Assembly: GCA_030017685.1 (NCBI GenBank) | Contig: JASEHH010000009.1 | Coordinates: forward strand, 1-59,122 | Direction of reading: 5' to 3' | DNA length: 59,122 nt | Origin: Thermodesulfobacteriota bacterium | GTDB lineage: Bacteria; Desulfobacterota; BSN033; UBA1163 | In this document: positions 44,076-52,591 of the stretch, piece after piece | Layout of the letters: each line of letters starts with the position of its first letter | Numbering within the stretch: the stretch's first letter is position 1 | Notes under the pieces: model-generated | Database searches by the model: none | What the model was told of the DNA's origin: nothing | Seen by the model: the letters and a program-made list of their open reading frames with translations, nothing else | Position numbers and translations under genes: made by a program

Positions 44076-44738
44076 TTATCTCATACATAAATTTCTTAAG
44101 GTCACGGCAGATTCCAGGGTTCTCGGAGACGCCATTTTCTGATCCTCCGCAGTCAATTGTTGGGGCCTTGCCGTTAACCGGACGCGAACAGCAATAACAC
44201 TTCCTGTGCCGATGTCTCCGGCCTGGATCCAACTTCTGTCAAGGGCTTTGTCATTGTCTGTATCCACCCCATAAGTGAATTGGAGGTCTTCCACATTCTC
44301 CAGCAGGGTCTCCTCGGGGCCGGCTACGCTCGTGTCTTTGATAGTAGTCAACTGCCGCCTCAGCGTTTGGGAACCAGCATCTCTCCAGTACCGAACCGAG
44401 TATTGGGTCGTGTTGTCAAATTCATAATCGACAGTGATTTGATCCGTTCCGGCGATCAGGGGAGTGATGATGTCAATCTTCGAATCAGGACTATCGCTAT
44501 CGAATCCGGTCATCCGAAGATCCCGTAACAGGACCTCCATGGCAGATCGGATGCTCTGCTGGGTTTCGACGACACGGTCCTGAACGGTGTAGGCTCTGCT
44601 CTGGGCAACAAAGAGGCGATAGGTTCCTGCAATGACTATTGCAAAGATGACTAAGGCCACCAGGAGTTCAATGATAGTGATTCCGTTTTCTCTTTTTATC
44701 ATTCTGATCATCTTCATTCCTTCTCCGTCCTCTTTCAT
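44076..44738 (-). CDS. pilW: PilW-like minor pilin, copy 1 (220 aa)
   Basis: Type IV prepilin leader ending KREN-G, cleavage before ITIIELLVALVIFAIVIAGTYRLF, with the conserved Glu at +5. Body has AMEVLLRDLRMTGFDSD, typical of PilW. ATG 44738 overlaps the pilV stop as ATGA; ATG 44717 with its own GGAGAAGGA in front is equally possible and gives a shorter leader. Confidence 0.88.
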   Translation of the reverse strand: MKEDGEGMKMIRMIKRENGITIIELLVALVIFAIVIAGTYRLFVAQSRAYTVQDRVVETQQSIRSAMEVLLRDLRMTGFDSDSPDSKIDIITPLIAGTDQITVDYEFDNTTQYSVRYWRDAGSQTLRRQLTTIKDTSVAGPEETLLENVEDLQFTYGVDTDNDKALDRSWIQAGDIGTGSVIAVRVRLTARPQQLTAEDQKMASPRTLESAVTLRNLCMR

Positions 44739-45115
44739 TTGGAAAGCGCTGAAAAGAACCGCAACGAGTGAGATGTGTTATCCGTCCAACTAATAGTGAC
44801 ATCAATCTCTTTTATGTCTGCATTAGAGGCATTCGGCCTTGCAGTCCAGCTTCGGTTATATTGGATTCCGGGTCTGCTTATCGGGGAGTCAGCGCTTGTT
44901 TGATTTAAAGGGATACTTTCCCAGCTCATTGCCCTCAATTCCTCTAATTTGTCCTGGGCAAATGTGGCCGCCTCTGTCAGGCGTCCTCCTGATGCGGTGT
45001 TTCTTGTTGTTGTGGTCATTAAACCGGCTAAAGCGAGCAATGAAATAGCTAAAATGACCAGGGAGATGAGGACTTCTATAAGCGTAAAACCATTTGATCT
45101 TAAAGAATTATTCAC
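44735..45115 (-). CDS. pilV: PilV-like minor pilin, copy 1 (126 aa)
   Basis: Classical type IV prepilin: SNGFTLIEVLISLVILAISLL, cleaved at Gly-Phe, Glu at +5. LAGLMTTTTRNTASGG and AATFAQDKLEELRAMSWE follow. GTG start at 45115 behind AAAAGGAG. First gene of the operon downstream of the sigma-54 promoter at 45145-45161. The body is short for a pilin. Confidence 0.9.
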   Translation of the reverse strand: MNNSLRSNGFTLIEVLISLVILAISLLALAGLMTTTTRNTASGGRLTEAATFAQDKLEELRAMSWESIPLNQTSADSPISRPGIQYNRSWTARPNASNADIKEIDVTISWTDNTSHSLRFFSALSK

Positions 45116-45144
45116 TTTGATATCTCCTTTTGATAAATTAATAG

Positions 45145-45161
45145 TGCAAAAGCCATACCAA
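45145..45161 (-). promoter_or_regulatory. Sigma-54 (RpoN) promoter of pilus operon 1
   Basis: On the minus strand TTGGTATGGCTTTTGCA: GG (45159-45158) and GC (45147-45146) separated by exactly ten bases, as for -24/-12 elements (TGGCAC-N5-TTGCA). Predicted start near 45134, just upstream of the ribosome site. Pilin genes are classical RpoN/PilR targets. Confidence 0.75.
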
Positions 45162-45174
45162 TAAATTTTTTTTA

Positions 45175-45235
45175 ATTAAAGATGAGAGTGAAGGGATTTG
45201 GGATAGAAAATATCCTATGCTTTTAATATGTTGAG
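45175..45235 (-). promoter_or_regulatory. Conserved upstream block (probable enhancer-binding region), copy 1
   Basis: 61 bases with only three differences from 50567-50627, placed identically relative to the sigma-54 promoter. Contains the inverted repeat GGATA-TTTTC-TATCC. A candidate binding site for a PilR-like activator. Confidence 0.6.
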
Positions 45236-45343
45236 GTATTGTGGATTATTGGCGAAAATAGGTTTGGTTTGTAATAAAAGAGGGGGTTTTATGAAAATAT
45301 TATTAATTTTTGACAAAATGTCTAGTTGGGAAAAGTTGCCAAA

Positions 45344-45673
45344 TCAAACACCTCTGTCTGTAATCACCACAATCTCCTTGATGATGAATCCGGTGGGATG
45401 TGGAATAGCATCTATCGCGACATCGGCATTCTTCTTTATATCATCTATCTTTAATCGATTTCCCTTTTGGTCTATAACCTTGGTGTCACGCGAGATGAAG
45501 AAGCTCTTTCCGCCAACAACGATCGATTTATGATCCCAAGTAACATCTTTTACAATTCCCGAGAGAGAGATGGTTTCTCCCCCCCCTCTTGTTTGTGTAA
45601 AGACAATATCAGAATATAATAAATTTGCAAAAAGAGCGAAGGATATTAGCAATACAACTTTTATTGTCATCAT
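45344..45673 (-). CDS. Small exported protein following pilY1 copy 2 (109 aa)
   Basis: Signal peptide (MTIKVVLLISFALFANLLYSDIVFTQ), then a small beta domain with SLSGIVKDVTWDHKSIVVGGKSFFIS and a charged KIDDIKKNADVAIDAIPH, of the kind seen in small OB-fold-like (DUF5666-like) exported proteins. It starts 46 bases after the second pilY1 and is probably the last gene of operon 2; operon 1 has no counterpart. Function unknown. Confidence 0.65.
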   Translation of the reverse strand: MMTIKVVLLISFALFANLLYSDIVFTQTRGGGETISLSGIVKDVTWDHKSIVVGGKSFFISRDTKVIDQKGNRLKIDDIKKNADVAIDAIPHPTGFIIKEIVVITDRGV

Positions 45674-45719
45674 CTTCTTTTCTCCCTTTCAAATTTTTAC
45701 GATTCCTGATGGAGACCAC

Positions 45720-48700
45720 TTAAAAACCAGTTCTCCAATAAAGGGGCAATATATTTTTCTTGCTTGAAACCTCCGGGGCAAATACACCACCCCCTACGCC
45801 AATATATCCCACAACATCTCCCTTTACGATTGCGATGACAACCTGGGATGGAATCCCAGCCCCAATGGCAATGGAACGGTCGGTTTTATAAATGGTTGGG
45901 GGCTGACCTTCCAGATCATTATCTAGGTCAAAATTAAACATAGCCATCCCTGTTTTATATTGTAATGCATAAACCCTTCCCGTTCCTTCGCCTAAGAAAC
46001 AGATGTCCCCTATATCCGGATAGGAGGGTGTAAATGTTGTATAGTATATCACTTTAGAATAAATGACAGCAGGGGCGAGGCATTTTTCACCTTTGCTTTC
46101 CAGTGTGATAAACCAGCCGTTTAAATTATTTAGATTAATTAAAGTTTGGTTCTGAATAATAATATCGTCAGCGCTTGGATTCGGTTTCTGTAAGATATTG
46201 TCCGTGACATCCACCAGGTTTAATTCTGTTAATGGGGATAAAGGATTTGTGTCTTTTATTGCATATAATCTGTTCTGAGTAGGGAAGTCTACCGTCCCCG
46301 TTTCCTGTTTTGGGTTTTCTCTATCCCCTGTTCCAAGGTAAACCCATTCATACCCTGATTCAAGAGAGACATCAGGTGGATAGAATATTTTTCTTTTTTC
46401 ACTTGCATTCTGGTTGGACTTAAATATTACTTTCCCTGTCCAACCAGCAGTATTATTTAAATTTCCAATATCAAAACGCCAGAGTTGTCCTCCTGTATCC
46501 CCAACATAAAGCCGATCGATTTTGGTGTCCCCATTAATATCTAATGCTGCAATATCACTCGAAATTGAAAAAGTCATGCGGGAGTCATTCGCTTTTGAAA
46601 ATTCCCAAAGCTTGGCCCCGGTTTTTACATTTATGGCATAAATAGCATTTCCTTTCTGATCCGAAGACCCGCAATTCATATTAGGGTCGTTGCATGGATC
46701 GTATCCACCTGCAAAGAAAGCAACCACCTTTTTCCCTTGGCCATCGGCTACTGGTTTCATCACCAGAGTTGACCATGTCTGTCCAATTCTTTCAAAACCT
46801 GCTGTGACCTCATGGCCCAATAAAGGGGATGAGGTTGAAGGACTGATCTCCCATAATAAAATTGGAGAATCAGGATTGGTGACATCCAGAGCGACATATC
46901 GATCTCCTCCTCTACGCAGCCCAAAGATGATGATTGCCTGTGTAATCGTCCCGCTTGAATTTTTTTCAATATACGCTCTTGGAGGACCATCTGCAAAGAT
47001 TTGAAGCGCATTGTTGGTTTCGAAATCTTTTAGCCGTGGCAATAGGTTGGGTGGAATAAATGCCCATAATTCCCTTCCATTTGAATCGTCAAAAGCATGA
47101 ATCATCCCGTCATTAGCCCCTGCATAGATCACAGATTTGTTTGGGTAGTGGATAATAAGCGGTCTCGAGTGGATAAAAGCTCCCAATATCCAATCTACTT
47201 TAACTTCTTGTCCTAAATCATTTATAAGCGAACCTTTTCTTTTTTCGTTTATAACCGTATTATTATTCCAATCATAGGAATCATACCCGTGAGCGAATTG
47301 AATAATTTGCTCTCTCTTCGCCGGATCAGCAGATATTCCTAACTTTGAATAAGTTACGTTGGGGTTTTCTACTGTAAAGACATTCTCAGGTTCCGTTAAT
47401 AATTTCTTGCTTGTTAATCCAATATAAGTATAAATTTTTCTGGGGTCATTAACTAAATCTCTACTTGCCAATTGTTCTCCAACACCCCCCTTTACGACCT
47501 CACCTCCATCATTGATTGAACTCCAATAAGATCGAGCATTCCTGTCAATCTCATTCTGAGGAGTGATGGCAAGGCTGTTATTGACATCGATAATGTCTCC
47601 AATTTCGATATTTGCGCTTATCGTATCTGCAATCCCAAATTTTTTAATATTGCCATGCCATAAACTATTTAGAGTAGGTTTAAACATCGCCAGATACATG
47701 CGATTCATAGAACTGGAGCTCTCCATCTGGCTGATCGGAACGACGGGGGCAACGTAACAAGTCGATTCCGCAAGGAGGTTAAGAATATAATTTCTGATAT
47801 CGGCTAATGCCTGCTCAAGTTCCGATGGAGTTCCAGCAAAATAGGCATAGCCTGAAATACTTTGATTTCCTGGATCAGTCGTCTGGTTTGAACAAGCGCT
47901 GATGCCCGATGGGTAAAGTAGTCCGTCTGGAATAATATAGGTGCCTGAAATGGAATTCGGAGCCGATGCATTATCCGTTCCTCCGTAATGGGCCGCCCAA
48001 TTCAGAGTATTCCTGAGAGTATTAGGCAATGGCGCTCCAAAGCCTACGACAAACACTTTGTATCCCGCATTCGAAAGAGCCCTTGCCCTCGCTATCGTCT
48101 CCCTCCTCCTCTTATATTGGTCTGATTGCGATTCTGAACCCGTACCACTGCATGCCAAAGTATCCTCACCGTCTGAGAGTAATATTACAAACTTTTTTCG
48201 GCATGCCTTAGCATTATCCCCGCTTTTGTGATTGTCTAAATATAGTTTTGCCTCTTTTAGAGAGCTTGCCAGATGCGTTCCCCCGGTGGCTCCCGCAGCG
48301 CTTATAGAGCCCCATATGTCAGGATACGGGGTAAAAATTGGATTGATTAATCGGTTACAACCGGCGTTATAGTTTGCGCCAGTATCGCTTCCGCAGTCAT
48401 AAAATCTCATGTACCCCATTCTCATATTAAGGGCGTCGTAATCACCAACGGTTACCGTCCCGTCATTATCGGCATCCAGGACACTCTTCACAGCTCTTTT
48501 TGCAATTTCAACCCGGCTGCAATCGGTTGTATATTCGACTCCGGAAATTGTGCGTGCTGATCTATAAAATGGACCTGAACATGTTTGATCACCCCATTTC
48601 GGAACGGTACCATAGGCATCAATGGTACATGCCTTGGTGTATCCTGTCCCAGAGCTGGGGTAATAGGCAACGTCATTTCCACAAGTTTGAGAAGTTGAGA

Positions 48701-48884
48701 TGTACATTGTTGCGCCGGCAGGTGTCCAACGCATACTGCCGGATAAGTCGAGGACCATTAAGATGTCCGGGGGAACCTGCTGGATGGTTTGATCAAGAAC
48801 ATAAACATCCGTATCTGCCGCAAAAGGGCCGGAAAAAGGAGCGAATAAAATCATTAAAATTAATAAATAATATTTCTTCTTCAT
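45720..48884 (-). CDS. pilY1: PilY1-like type IV pilus tip/biogenesis protein, copy 2 (1054 aa)
   Basis: Signal peptide (MKKKYYLLILMILFAPFSGPFA), then a vWA domain with full MIDAS motif DLSGS in LMVLDLSGSMRW near 45 and KFVILLSDGEDT near 237. The N-terminal half carries extra Cys residues and a Ca-binding dockerin-like loop DADNDGTVTVGDYD near 140. The C-terminal propeller matches copy 1: VIYAGANDGMIHAFDDSNG, ILGAFIHSRPLIIHY, GLRRGGDRYVALDV and DINGDTKIDRLYVGDTGGQ. Start ATG 48884 after GGAGG. Both copies keep the active motifs, so neither looks like a pseudogene. Confidence 0.93.
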   Translation of the reverse strand: MKKKYYLLILMILFAPFSGPFAADTDVYVLDQTIQQVPPDILMVLDLSGSMRWTPAGATMYISTSQTCGNDVAYYPSSGTGYTKACTIDAYGTVPKWGDQTCSGPFYRSARTISGVEYTTDCSRVEIAKRAVKSVLDADNDGTVTVGDYDALNMRMGYMRFYDCGSDTGANYNAGCNRLINPIFTPYPDIWGSISAAGATGGTHLASSLKEAKLYLDNHKSGDNAKACRKKFVILLSDGEDTLACSGTGSESQSDQYKRRRETIARARALSNAGYKVFVVGFGAPLPNTLRNTLNWAAHYGGTDNASAPNSISGTYIIPDGLLYPSGISACSNQTTDPGNQSISGYAYFAGTPSELEQALADIRNYILNLLAESTCYVAPVVPISQMESSSSMNRMYLAMFKPTLNSLWHGNIKKFGIADTISANIEIGDIIDVNNSLAITPQNEIDRNARSYWSSINDGGEVVKGGVGEQLASRDLVNDPRKIYTYIGLTSKKLLTEPENVFTVENPNVTYSKLGISADPAKREQIIQFAHGYDSYDWNNNTVINEKRKGSLINDLGQEVKVDWILGAFIHSRPLIIHYPNKSVIYAGANDGMIHAFDDSNGRELWAFIPPNLLPRLKDFETNNALQIFADGPPRAYIEKNSSGTITQAIIIFGLRRGGDRYVALDVTNPDSPILLWEISPSTSSPLLGHEVTAGFERIGQTWSTLVMKPVADGQGKKVVAFFAGGYDPCNDPNMNCGSSDQKGNAIYAINVKTGAKLWEFSKANDSRMTFSISSDIAALDINGDTKIDRLYVGDTGGQLWRFDIGNLNNTAGWTGKVIFKSNQNASEKRKIFYPPDVSLESGYEWVYLGTGDRENPKQETGTVDFPTQNRLYAIKDTNPLSPLTELNLVDVTDNILQKPNPSADDIIIQNQTLINLNNLNGWFITLESKGEKCLAPAVIYSKVIYYTTFTPSYPDIGDICFLGEGTGRVYALQYKTGMAMFNFDLDNDLEGQPPTIYKTDRSIAIGAGIPSQVVIAIVKGDVVGYIGVGGGVFAPEVSSKKNILPLYWRTGF

Positions 48885-48900
48885 GTGCAAGACCCTCCAA

Positions 48901-49383
48901 TCAATTCACAACAACTTCGGTGATTGATTCGTCCTTAGGCAATAACCTCACCACATTCATGTCAATCGTGCATGTCGATCTGTTAGTCATTGAAGTCCCA
49001 TCATTTCCTCTTGAATCAACCCAAAAATAGGCATAGTCAAGGTTGATTGAAGTGAATCCCTTCGGCGGGCCTGTTTTTAATGGATCAAAGTCAATTTTTG
49101 CTACGACGTTGGTAGGATTACTATTCGCTGGGTCCGTGAAGGGATCGTAATTTATTTGACCAGGTGCGAAGTTAACGTACCTGAGCAAGATGACATTAGC
49201 CCCGCTATCAGCCGAATAGAATGCATCGGTGGCTCTCCTTTTTTCTCCCGAGAGCATGATTTCAAATGTTGAGGTGAACGTGGATGCAAGACCGATGAGT
49301 GTTAAAACAGTCATCATGATAAGGGCGACGACCAAAGCCACTCCGGATTCATTTTTTATAAATTCAACATATTTTTTGTTCAT
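48901..49383 (-). CDS. pilX: PilX-like minor pilin, copy 2 (160 aa)
   Basis: KNESGVALVVALIMMTVLTLIGLAS helix after a short basic leader, then TDAFYSADSGANVILLRYV and STCTIDMNVVRLLP, parallel to copy 1 (STCTIEQKVVRIVP). Start ATG at 49383 behind AGGAGAGG-like sequence. Lies between pilW2 and pilY1-2. Confidence 0.87.
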   Translation of the reverse strand: MNKKYVEFIKNESGVALVVALIMMTVLTLIGLASTFTSTFEIMLSGEKRRATDAFYSADSGANVILLRYVNFAPGQINYDPFTDPANSNPTNVVAKIDFDPLKTGPPKGFTSINLDYAYFWVDSRGNDGTSMTNRSTCTIDMNVVRLLPKDESITEVVVN

Positions 49384-49399
49384 CAGTAGATTCCTCTCC

Positions 49400-50101
49400 T
49401 TAAAACTTTTGAATTGAAAGATTTCTTAGTGCCACAATGGAGGTTAAGGTTCTCGGTGAAACCATCCTAAAGCGGTCATCTTGTGGATTGACCTGCTCGG
49501 GTCCTGTCGTTAAGCTCACACGAACAGCAATCACTTTATCCCTGTTGTTATCCACTGCCCCACAGTTGACCCAATTGTCTATCACTCCGTCTTGGCTTGG
49601 TGGGGCAACATCACCAATTCTTCCATCGATGCCACAGTCTAAAACGAATGCATTAACATTCTCTAACAATACTTCAGGTTGTTGAGGTTGGACAACACCA
49701 TCAACAGTAAGTTGCCTTTCTAAATTTGTACCATTTAAAGTGTAAGTGACTGCATGGATTTGGGATATTACCGGAGGCCCTGTTTGATAATTTTCATACC
49801 AGACCGTGATGGTATTTCCGGCTACAATATAAGGTGGTAATGGTTTGAAGTCTTCAATTCTGACGAGTGAAGTTGAGTTGTCATAATCAAATCCGGCCAT
49901 TCGAAGGTCCCTCACCATAATCTCCATGGCGCTTCTGATGTTCTGTTGGACCTCAACGACTTGGTCTTGAACGACATATGCATTGCTTTGTGCAGTAAAC
50001 ACACGATATATCGCCGCAATGACTATTGCACAAATGACCAGCCCAACCAACAATTCAATGATTGTGATCCCTCTTTTATTGAATGATGCGTTGATGTTCA
50101 T
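49400..50101 (-). CDS. pilW: PilW-like minor pilin, copy 2 (233 aa)
   Basis: Leader MNINASFNKRG, cleavage before ITIIELLVGLVICAIVIAAIYRVF; AMEIMVRDLRMAGFDYD as in copy 1; ends SPRTLTSIVALRNLSIQKF, parallel to SPRTLESAVTLRNL in copy 1. I choose ATG 50101, with GAGGGA before it; an ATG at 50128 overlapping the pilV stop (ATGA) is the alternative. The two cysteines near the C-terminus are not in copy 1. Confidence 0.87.
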   Translation of the reverse strand: MNINASFNKRGITIIELLVGLVICAIVIAAIYRVFTAQSNAYVVQDQVVEVQQNIRSAMEIMVRDLRMAGFDYDNSTSLVRIEDFKPLPPYIVAGNTITVWYENYQTGPPVISQIHAVTYTLNGTNLERQLTVDGVVQPQQPEVLLENVNAFVLDCGIDGRIGDVAPPSQDGVIDNWVNCGAVDNNRDKVIAVRVSLTTGPEQVNPQDDRFRMVSPRTLTSIVALRNLSIQKF

Positions 50102-50124
50102 AATTTCCCTCAGAGTTAACCGTT

Positions 50125-50508
50125 TCATCTGGTAATCACTGTTAAAAAACTAATCGAGCGGGCCATCCCATCGTTCCAATCAACCGTAACCGTAACTCTT
50201 TTTTCATTATCATTGGGCGAGGGAGGACTGCTTGGCCCCAATACAACTGTCCAAGTTCGGTTATAATTCAAACCTCTTATTGAACTTGCATTACTTCCGT
50301 TAACAATATTATCCCAATCTGTTACCCTTAATTCCTCCAGTCTGTCTTGGGCCAATGTGGCGGCTTCTGTCAGGTTGCCTCCAAAGGCGTTGTTTTTTGT
50401 TGTCGTAGTCATCATGCCTGCCAGTGCCAGTAAGGAAACAGCTAAAATAACCAGTGCGACTAGAACTTCGATCAGCGTAAACCCTTTTGAATTTAATGAA
50501 TTTTTCAC
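50125..50508 (-). CDS. pilV: PilV-like minor pilin, copy 2 (127 aa)
   Basis: SKGFTLIEVLVALVILAVSLLALAGMMTTTTKNN, the prepilin helix, nearly identical to copy 1, then AATLAQDRLEELRVTDWD. Start GTG 50508 after GAAGGAG, parallel to the GTG of copy 1; the frame runs on to 50553 across the promoter and is not used. First gene of pilus operon 2. Confidence 0.9.
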   Translation of the reverse strand: MKNSLNSKGFTLIEVLVALVILAVSLLALAGMMTTTTKNNAFGGNLTEAATLAQDRLEELRVTDWDNIVNGSNASSIRGLNYNRTWTVVLGPSSPPSPNDNEKRVTVTVDWNDGMARSISFLTVITR

Positions 50509-50536
50509 TTTTATATCTCCTTCTGTCAGGTAGATA

Positions 50537-50553
50537 AGCAAAAGGCATACCAA
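50537..50553 (-). promoter_or_regulatory. Sigma-54 (RpoN) promoter of pilus operon 2
   Basis: TTGGTATGCCTTTTGCT on the minus strand: GG (50551-50550) and GC (50539-50538) separated by ten bases. Predicted start near 50526. Same -24/-12 core as at 45145-45161. Confidence 0.75.
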
Positions 50554-50566
50554 TTAATTTTTTCAA

Positions 50567-50627
50567 ATTAAAGATGAGAGTGAAGGGATTTTCGATAGAA
50601 AATATCCTATGTTTTTAATATGTTGAG
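50567..50627 (-). promoter_or_regulatory. Conserved upstream block (probable enhancer-binding region), copy 2
   Basis: Twin of 45175-45235 with 58 of 61 bases equal; the palindrome reads GGATA-TTTTC-TATCG here, so one arm has lost a pair. Candidate activator-binding region for operon 2. Confidence 0.6.
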
Positions 50628-50832
50628 ATTTAGTGGATGAATGATGGCCACTGGTAATATTCTTTAGGGTGGAAGCGATTTTTTGTGAAAATATTGAATA
50701 GTTTGGACAAATTGTCAAAAGCGATAAAAAGCCTCTGAAAAACTACTTAACACCCTATTACAAGGATGAAAATAGATGCCAATTCCTGAGAAATCTTTCA
50801 TGACGGGTTCGTCACACTCAAACCATGAAAAT

Positions 50833-50887
50833 CCCCCTCAATCTCCCTGCCTACCGACAGGCAGGGGAGGTTAGGAGGGATTTAAAG
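50833..50887. repeat. Nested inverted repeat
   Basis: AAATCCCCCTCAATCTCC on the left and GGGAGGTTAGGAGGGATTT on the right form the outer arms. CTGCCTACCGACAGGCAG sits at the centre as an inner palindrome. It lies within the gene-free stretch 50628-51345, in which I see no other gene or RNA. Confidence 0.6.
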
Positions 50888-51215
50888 AGTTATTTTCTAG
50901 GTAATTAGTTGTGGCAGAACCGTCCCCTCCGAACCACTAAAATATTTATCGGATTAATGTGAACAACGGGATGATTTGCCTATACCCTGAGAATTTCTTG
51001 CTTTTCAGTTTAAAATGTTACATAATTACCGAAGATTAAATAATTGAGGCTTCCTCGATGATGTGAAGGGCATATCCCCTATCTGTAAGAAAGAGGCAGC
51101 CTGCCTGCAAAGTCTTCCAACCTATTTCTGCATGATTTGATCATTGCTTGCCCGCAAGTCGTGTGAAATCGTAGAAATCGTTGGCTTGATATAAAAAAGA
51201 AAAGGAATAAACTTA

Positions 51216-51310
51216 TTCCATCGAAGGCAGGGAACAGAAAACCAAATAAACCAACTGGATTCCCGTTCCCCGATTGATACCTTCGAGGACAAGTTTCACA
51301 GGAATGACAA
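51216..51310. repeat. Degenerate hairpin-pair intergenic element
   Basis: TTCCATCGAAGGCAGGGAA and AACTGGATTCCCGTTCCC on the left, and CAAGTTTCACAGGAATGACAA on the right, are decayed versions of the element at 9218-9347. It ends 36 bases before the helicase start. Confidence 0.45.
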
Positions 51311-51345
51311 CATTTTATGATTGCGTCAAATTTTAAGGAGAAAAG

Positions 51346-52584
51346 ATGCAGTTTTCAGAATTAGATTTAAAGCCGGAGATCCTGAAGGCCGTGACGAATA
51401 TGGGTTATCAGGATTTGACACCCATTCAGGAAAAGACCTTCTCCCCGATCTTAAGCGGCAGGGATCTTTTAGCCAGGGCAGAGACCGGTTCGGGTAAGAC
51501 AGCGGCCTGCGGTATTCCGCTGGTTCAGATGATCGATCCTTCACTCAACGCCATCCAGGCCCTCATCCTGGTTCCTACCCGTGAGCTGGCGCTCCAATAT
51601 GTGGAAGAAATCGATAACATTGCGAAACATACGGGTGTCGCTCCTTTTGCCATCTTTGGCGGATTCTCAATGGAGATTCAAAAAGCCAAATTAAGGGATA
51701 GGGTCCATCTCCTCGTGGCAACCCCTGGGAGGTTGATCGATTTCCTCTATAATACCACGGAGGTTGACCTCTCTAATATCCGCACGCTGGTTCTGGATGA
51801 AGCGGACGAGATGCTGAAGATGGGTTTTATTGAAGATATCGACTTTATCATGTCCAGCCTGATTCATAAGCACCAAACCCTGTTTTTTGCAGCGACGATG
51901 CCCGGAGAGATTGAAAGGTTGATCAGTGTCTATCTGAAAGAACCCATTCGGGTGGAATTAAATAAGGAGCAGTTGTCTCCGCAGAGTCTGGTTCACCATT
52001 TTCAATATACGGAGCAACATGATCGGCTCAATGCCCTGATCCAATATCTGAAAAGGGAGAAAATTTCCCAGGCCCTCATCTTTTGCAATTCGCGGCATCA
52101 CGGTGAAAAATTGACGAAGGAGTTGGAAAGAAAATTCAAATCGATCGGGTATATCCACGGGGGCCTGGAACAATCGAAGCGAACCTCGATCTTCGAGCGT
52201 TTTCGCCAGAAAAAGATCGACTTAATGGTTGCTACCGACCTTGCCGGCCGGGGCCTCGACTTCAGCCATGTCAGTCATGTAATCAATTATGATTATCCTT
52301 ACGGCCTGGAATCCTATACCCACAGGACAGGAAGGACCGGAAGAATGGGGCGGTCAGGCATTGCCATGACCTTTGTGACTGATCAGGAATTGGGGGTCCT
52401 GAAATCCCTGCTGAAGACGAATCGCATTGACCCTGTGTGGCATGGCAATATCCCTGACCTCCGGGCTGTTCACAAACCGTATGGGAGACGGGATGGTAAA
52501 AAATTCTTCAAAAAGCAGTCCAGTCCGGTTTCCAGAGTCGAATCCCCTCAATTGACAGGAATGATCCCTACTCCTCTCTCATAA
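51346..52584 (+). CDS. DEAD-box RNA helicase (412 aa)
   Basis: All helicase motifs in order: Q motif (PIQEKT), [10 protein letters not shown] (Walker A), [22 protein letters not shown] (VLDEADEML), FAATM (usually SAT), then the C-terminal RecA domain with [11 protein letters not shown] and [11 protein letters not shown]. Short basic C-terminal tail. Unwinds RNA duplexes, likely in ribosome assembly or RNA decay. Start ATG after AAGGAG. Eight bases upstream of typA, suggesting one transcript. Confidence 0.93.
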   Translation: MQFSELDLKPEILKAVTNMGYQDLTPIQEKTFSPILSGRDLLARAETGSGKTAACGIPLVQMIDPSLNAIQALILVPTRELALQYVEEIDNIAKHTGVAPFAIFGGFSMEIQKAKLRDRVHLLVATPGRLIDFLYNTTEVDLSNIRTLVLDEADEMLKMGFIEDIDFIMSSLIHKHQTLFFAATMPGEIERLISVYLKEPIRVELNKEQLSPQSLVHHFQYTEQHDRLNALIQYLKREKISQALIFCNSRHHGEKLTKELERKFKSIGYIHGGLEQSKRTSIFERFRQKKIDLMVATDLAGRGLDFSHVSHVINYDYPYGLESYTHRTGRTGRMGRSGIAMTFVTDQELGVLKSLLKTNRIDPVWHGNIPDLRAVHKPYGRRDGKKFFKKQSSPVSRVESPQLTGMIPTPLS

Positions 52585-52591
52585 CAAGCTT

